From RGIG4608 sp964413365 (GTDB taxonomy: Bacteria; Bacillota; Clostridia; Oscillospirales; CAG-272): a DNA stretch of 42,742 nt. Positions 40,215-42,742 of the stretch are shown piece after piece. Made by a program: the position numbers and the translations under genes. The number at the start of each line of letters is the position of its first letter. The stretch's first letter is position 1. Location: assembly GCA_964413365.1 (NCBI GenBank), contig CAYPRM010000010.1, positions 1 through 42,742 on the forward strand, written 5' to 3'. The notes under the pieces were generated by a model. It did not search any database, was not told the origin of the DNA, and saw only the letters and a list, made by a program, of their open reading frames with translations.

Positions 40215-41582
40215 ATGGAAAACACAACGATCGTATACGAGGAGCTTAGCAGCCTTCTCGAGGCAAAAAAATACCCGGAGTTTATGCGTCGGATAGATGA
40301 GATCAACGACATCGACGCCGCCGAATATCTCGCTTCCCTGCCTCCCGAGCATCTTCTCACCGCCTTCCGTATGCTCAAAAAGGACGTAGCGGCAGACGTT
40401 TTCTCGTTCATGGACATCGAGATGCAGGAGAGCATCATAACCAAGATGAGCGACTCCGAGATCTCAATGATCATCGAGGATCTGTTCATCGACGACGCAG
40501 TTGACCTGCTGGAGGAGCTACCCGCCATAATGGTAAAGCGTATTCTCAAGATCTCCCGTCCCGAGACGAGAAATCTGATAAATAAATTCCTCTCCTATCC
40601 CGAAAACAGCGCAGGCAGCGTAATGACTGCGGAATTTATCGACCTACACAAGGAGATGACCGTCGCCGAGGCGATAGATAATATAAGAAGGAAGGGTGTC
40701 GACAAGGAGACTATCTACGTCGCCTACGTTACCAATTCCTCGCGCGTCCTTGAGGGTATCGTTTCTCTGAAGGATCTGATCTTCGCTCGCCCCGAGACCC
40801 TCGTCGGCGACATAATGGAGACCGATCTCATCTGCGGTCATACTCTCGACGACCGAGAGGATATCGCCGCAACCATCACGAAATATAATATCCTCGCCCT
40901 CCCCATAGTCGACAAGGAGAACCGCCTCGTCGGTATCGTTACTGTCGACGATGCTATGGATGTCATCGAGGAGGAAACGACCGAGGATATCAAAAAAATG
41001 TCCGCTATCGTCCCCGGGGACAAGCCCTATATGCGCTCGAGCGTTTTCGAGATCTGGAAAACGAGGATACCGTGGCTGCTTCTGCTGATGCTCTCCGCCA
41101 CGTTCACAGGACAGATAATATCGAGCTTTGAAAGTAAGCTCGCCGCGGTCCCCATTCTCATCGCATTCATTCCTATGCTGATGGATACGGGCGGAAATTC
41201 GGGAGGTCAGTCGTCCGTTACGGTCATACGCGGTATGGCGACGGGCGAGATAGAGATACGCGACATATTGAAGATAATCTGGAAGGAGATACGTGTCGCT
41301 CTTGCGTGTGGCGTGGTGCTCTCCGCGTGCAATTTCGTCAAGATCCTGCTCGTCGATAATCTCATCTTCGGCAACGGCGTCTCCCTTGAGGCGAATGCGG
41401 TCGTGTCGCTCACATTGCTCTCCACTGTCATCGTCGCAAAGATCGTCGGCTGCTCCCTTCCCATATTCGCAAAGAAGGTCGGCTTCGATCCTGCGGTCAT
41501 GGCAAGTCCGATCATCACCACCGTCGTCGATGCGGTCTCCCTGCTCATATACTTCACAATAGCGAGCGCTATCCTGCTCTGA
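40215..41582 (+). CDS. mgtE: Magnesium transporter MgtE
   Basis: The 455-aa protein is a Mg2+ channel of the MgtE/SLC41 type. It has an N-terminal superhelical domain (about 1-130), two CBS domains (about 138-265; with SAGSVMTAEFI and LPIVDKENRLVGIVTVDDA), the linking plug helix, and five membrane segments from about 285. The pore region PMLMDTGGNSGGQSS and the final helix TTVVDAVSLLIYF with the conserved Asp are present. ATG 40215 is chosen, with GGGAGTG 8 bases upstream, over 40197. Single gene; the leader is too short to hold an M-box magnesium riboswitch. Confidence 0.95.
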   Translation: MENTTIVYEELSSLLEAKKYPEFMRRIDEINDIDAAEYLASLPPEHLLTAFRMLKKDVAADVFSFMDIEMQESIITKMSDSEISMIIEDLFIDDAVDLLEELPAIMVKRILKISRPETRNLINKFLSYPENSAGSVMTAEFIDLHKEMTVAEAIDNIRRKGVDKETIYVAYVTNSSRVLEGIVSLKDLIFARPETLVGDIMETDLICGHTLDDREDIAATITKYNILALPIVDKENRLVGIVTVDDAMDVIEEETTEDIKKMSAIVPGDKPYMRSSVFEIWKTRIPWLLLLMLSATFTGQIISSFESKLAAVPILIAFIPMLMDTGGNSGGQSSVTVIRGMATGEIEIRDILKIIWKEIRVALACGVVLSACNFVKILLVDNLIFGNGVSLEANAVVSLTLLSTVIVAKIVGCSLPIFAKKVGFDPAVMASPIITTVVDAVSLLIYFTIASAILL

Positions 41583-41599
41583 ATTCAATAAATATAATT

Positions 41600-41630
41600 G
41601 GGCTATCCCGAGATCTCGGGGTAGCCCTTT
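41600..41630. terminator. Terminator between mgtE and spo0A
   Basis: 13-bp stem GGGCTATCCCGAG/CTCGGGGTAGCCC with one G-T pair and a short TTT tail, between convergent genes. The T run is weak. Confidence 0.65.
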
Positions 41631-41668
41631 GCCGTGGAACACAGATGCTCGCACTGTGTTTCTTTTTG

Positions 41669-42439
41669 TCATACGGGGATTCTGTACTTAAGGCGCAGAT
41701 TGTCCGCTATCATCGCAATAAATTCCGAGTTCGTCGGCTTGCCGCGATTGTTCTGTATCGTGTAGCCAAAGTAGGAATTGAGTACCTCAACGTCTCCCCT
41801 GTCCCATGCGACCTCAATAGCGTGGCGGATCGCGCGCTCCACTCGGCTCGTCGTCGTTCCGTATTTCTTCGCCACCGTCGGGTAGAGGATCTTCGTCACG
41901 GAATTGATGATATCGCCGTCGTTTATCGTCAGCAATATCGCCGTCCGCAGGTATTGGTAGCCCTTGATGTGAGCAGGCACGCCGATCTGGTGGATTATCC
42001 GCGTTACCTGTGCCTCAAGCTCCGCCGCACCGTAGTCCTCTGCCCCCTGCATCGGTAGTGAAAGACCGCTCGGGAGCAGATTTTCAATGTACCCTGCCAC
42101 GCTCTCTGCGTTGACGGGCTTGATCATGCACATCGCCGCGCCCGCATTGCTCGCCTCGAGAAGCATATTGTGGTTGCCGAGAAGTGAGGTTACGATGAAG
42201 ATCGGCGCGTCCTCACCGAGTAGCTTGCGCGATTGGCGGATCACCCCGATGCCATCAAGCTTGGAAAGCAGGACGTCAACTATCACCACCTCAGGCTCGA
42301 CCGTCCCGATCATCGAAAGCGCCTCCTCGCCGTTCGATGCCTCGTAAATTGAGGAATAGCCCTGAGCCTTAAGCTCGTCCCTCAGCGATCCCCTCGCCGC
42401 TACATTTTCGTCCGCAATGAGTATTTTTGTGTTATTCAT
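41669..42439 (-). CDS. spo0A: Sporulation master regulator Spo0A
   Basis: The 256-aa response regulator controls entry into sporulation. The receiver domain (1-120) has the acidic pocket at Asp10/Glu11, the phosphorylated Asp55 (VIVDVLLSKLDG), Thr84 and Lys107. After a short linker, the C-terminal DNA-binding domain (about 135-256) contains the near-invariant recognition helix region SRVERAIRHAIEVAWDRGD that contacts 0A boxes. ATG 42439 has AAGGAG upstream. It is transcribed alone in this window; spoIVB, often its upstream neighbour in Firmicutes, is not seen in the 0.3 kb upstream. Its presence shows sporulation ability or recent ancestry. Confidence 0.97.
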   Translation of the reverse strand: MNNTKILIADENVAARGSLRDELKAQGYSSIYEASNGEEALSMIGTVEPEVVIVDVLLSKLDGIGVIRQSRKLLGEDAPIFIVTSLLGNHNMLLEASNAGAAMCMIKPVNAESVAGYIENLLPSGLSLPMQGAEDYGAAELEAQVTRIIHQIGVPAHIKGYQYLRTAILLTINDGDIINSVTKILYPTVAKKYGTTTSRVERAIRHAIEVAWDRGDVEVLNSYFGYTIQNNRGKPTNSEFIAMIADNLRLKYRIPV

Positions 42440-42477
42440 TTGTTTTCTCCTTCAAATTGTTAATTTTTGACAGTAAT

Positions 42478-42506
42478 ATTCTACCATATTTTCCCAAAGA
42501 TTGCAA
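42478..42506 (-). promoter_or_regulatory. Promoter of spo0A
   Basis: Minus strand: TTGCAA (42501-42506), 17-bp spacer, TAGAAT (42478-42483). Just downstream (42466-42472) lies TGTCAAA, one base off the 0A-box consensus TGNCGAA, so autoregulation is possible. Confidence 0.6.
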
Positions 42507-42587
42507 TATCAAACCAAAACAAATATTAAACAAAATTTATCGGTAATTTTTGGTAGTTTTTTACATTATCAACACTCTGAAGCAAGA

Positions 42588-42646
42588 TCTCATCAAGTAG
42601 TGATTTCATCCACGAAGTGGATTTATTCCGATAAAATCGGTTTTAA
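42588..42646. repeat. String of three mini-hairpins
   Basis: ATCA-agtag-TGAT, ATCCAC-gaa-GTGGAT and CCGAT-aaa-ATCGG follow each other closely, separated by short spacers. Confidence 0.6.
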
Positions 42647-42706
42647 CTATTAGCAGGTCTGCAAATCTTTCGGATCTGAAGCTCGAACTTATAGTGCTCA
42701 AATCAA

Positions 42707-42740
42707 AAAATGCACAGAGGTCAAGACCTCTGTGCATTTT
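42707..42740. terminator. Terminator-like hairpin at the window end
   Basis: 16-bp perfect stem AAAATGCACAGAGGTC and complement with a 2-base loop and A/T runs on both sides. It probably ends a gene beyond the window. Confidence 0.8.
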
Positions 42741-42742
42741 GT

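Larger units (their letters stand above)
42440..42742. other. Gene-free end of the window
   Basis: No coding frame with a ribosome binding site is seen. The stretch holds the spo0A promoter, an A/T-rich tract, a string of three short hairpins (42588-42646) and a strong terminator-like hairpin at the end. Confidence 0.7.

Overview
The window looks like a chromosomal segment of an anaerobic, spore-forming Firmicute of class Clostridia, probably an uncultured gut or rumen lineage. The evidence is a Spo0A master regulator, a RicT/YaaT-type PSP1 protein beside a DNA polymerase III delta' gene, AddAB instead of RecBCD, a clostridial 2[4Fe-4S] ferredoxin, a glgC-glgD pair (GlgD is largely a Firmicutes feature), strong GGAGG ribosome binding sites, and near-consensus TTGACA/TATAAT promoters in A/T-rich spacers between moderately G+C-rich genes. 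I see no phage, transposase, CRISPR array, rRNA or secretion-system gene. The segment is mostly housekeeping.

Layout. 1-3.4 kb (minus): a two-gene operon for a large membrane protein and a small membrane-anchored helical protein, both unknown. 3.4-5.0 kb (minus): rRNA methyltransferase RlmA and a family 2 glycosyltransferase. 5.1-14.0 kb (plus): a QueG-like Fe-S protein, then addB and addA, both broken or altered by exact tandem duplications. 14.0-15.9 kb (minus): typA. 16.0-17.4 kb (plus): HAD phosphatase and PAP2 phosphatase. 17.5-20.7 kb (minus): a HAD/guanylate-kinase-like fusion, two tandem YwaF-family membrane proteins and a 79-aa protein. 20.8-24.4 kb (minus): tmRNA (ssrA), DUF1846, smpB, GNAT and a small lipoprotein, a trans-translation neighbourhood. 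24.5-32.8 kb (minus): glycogen operon glgC-glgD-glgA-glgP plus a GH13 amylase. 32.9-35.2 kb (plus): holB-ricT. 35.3-38.0 kb (plus): ferredoxin, then a TrmN6-like methyltransferase, TtcA-like protein and nnrD. 38.4-40.1 kb (minus): Kef-type antiporter and tRNA-Leu(CAA). 40.1-41.6 kb (plus): mgtE. 41.7-42.5 kb (minus): spo0A, followed by a 0.3 kb gene-free end.

How the genes work together. The glg operon covers ADP-glucose synthesis, polymer synthesis, phosphorolysis and hydrolysis, so the organism probably stores glycogen. ssrA and smpB form the ribosome-rescue pair. addB and addA would form the recombinational repair nuclease. holB-ricT is the usual Firmicutes pairing of replication with RNA-decay/sporulation control.

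The most striking feature is three perfect direct tandem duplications of 884, 193 and 378 bp within about 32 kb. Two of them hit the two subunits of one enzyme, AddAB. Removing the extra copy restores full-length addB (1095 aa) and addA (1201 aa). They are either very recent mutations or assembly/amplification artefacts, and raw-read evidence is needed to decide. The most unusual protein is the 368-aa fusion of a nucleotidase-type HAD domain to a guanylate-kinase-like P-loop domain. I found no convincing new defence system or mobile system.
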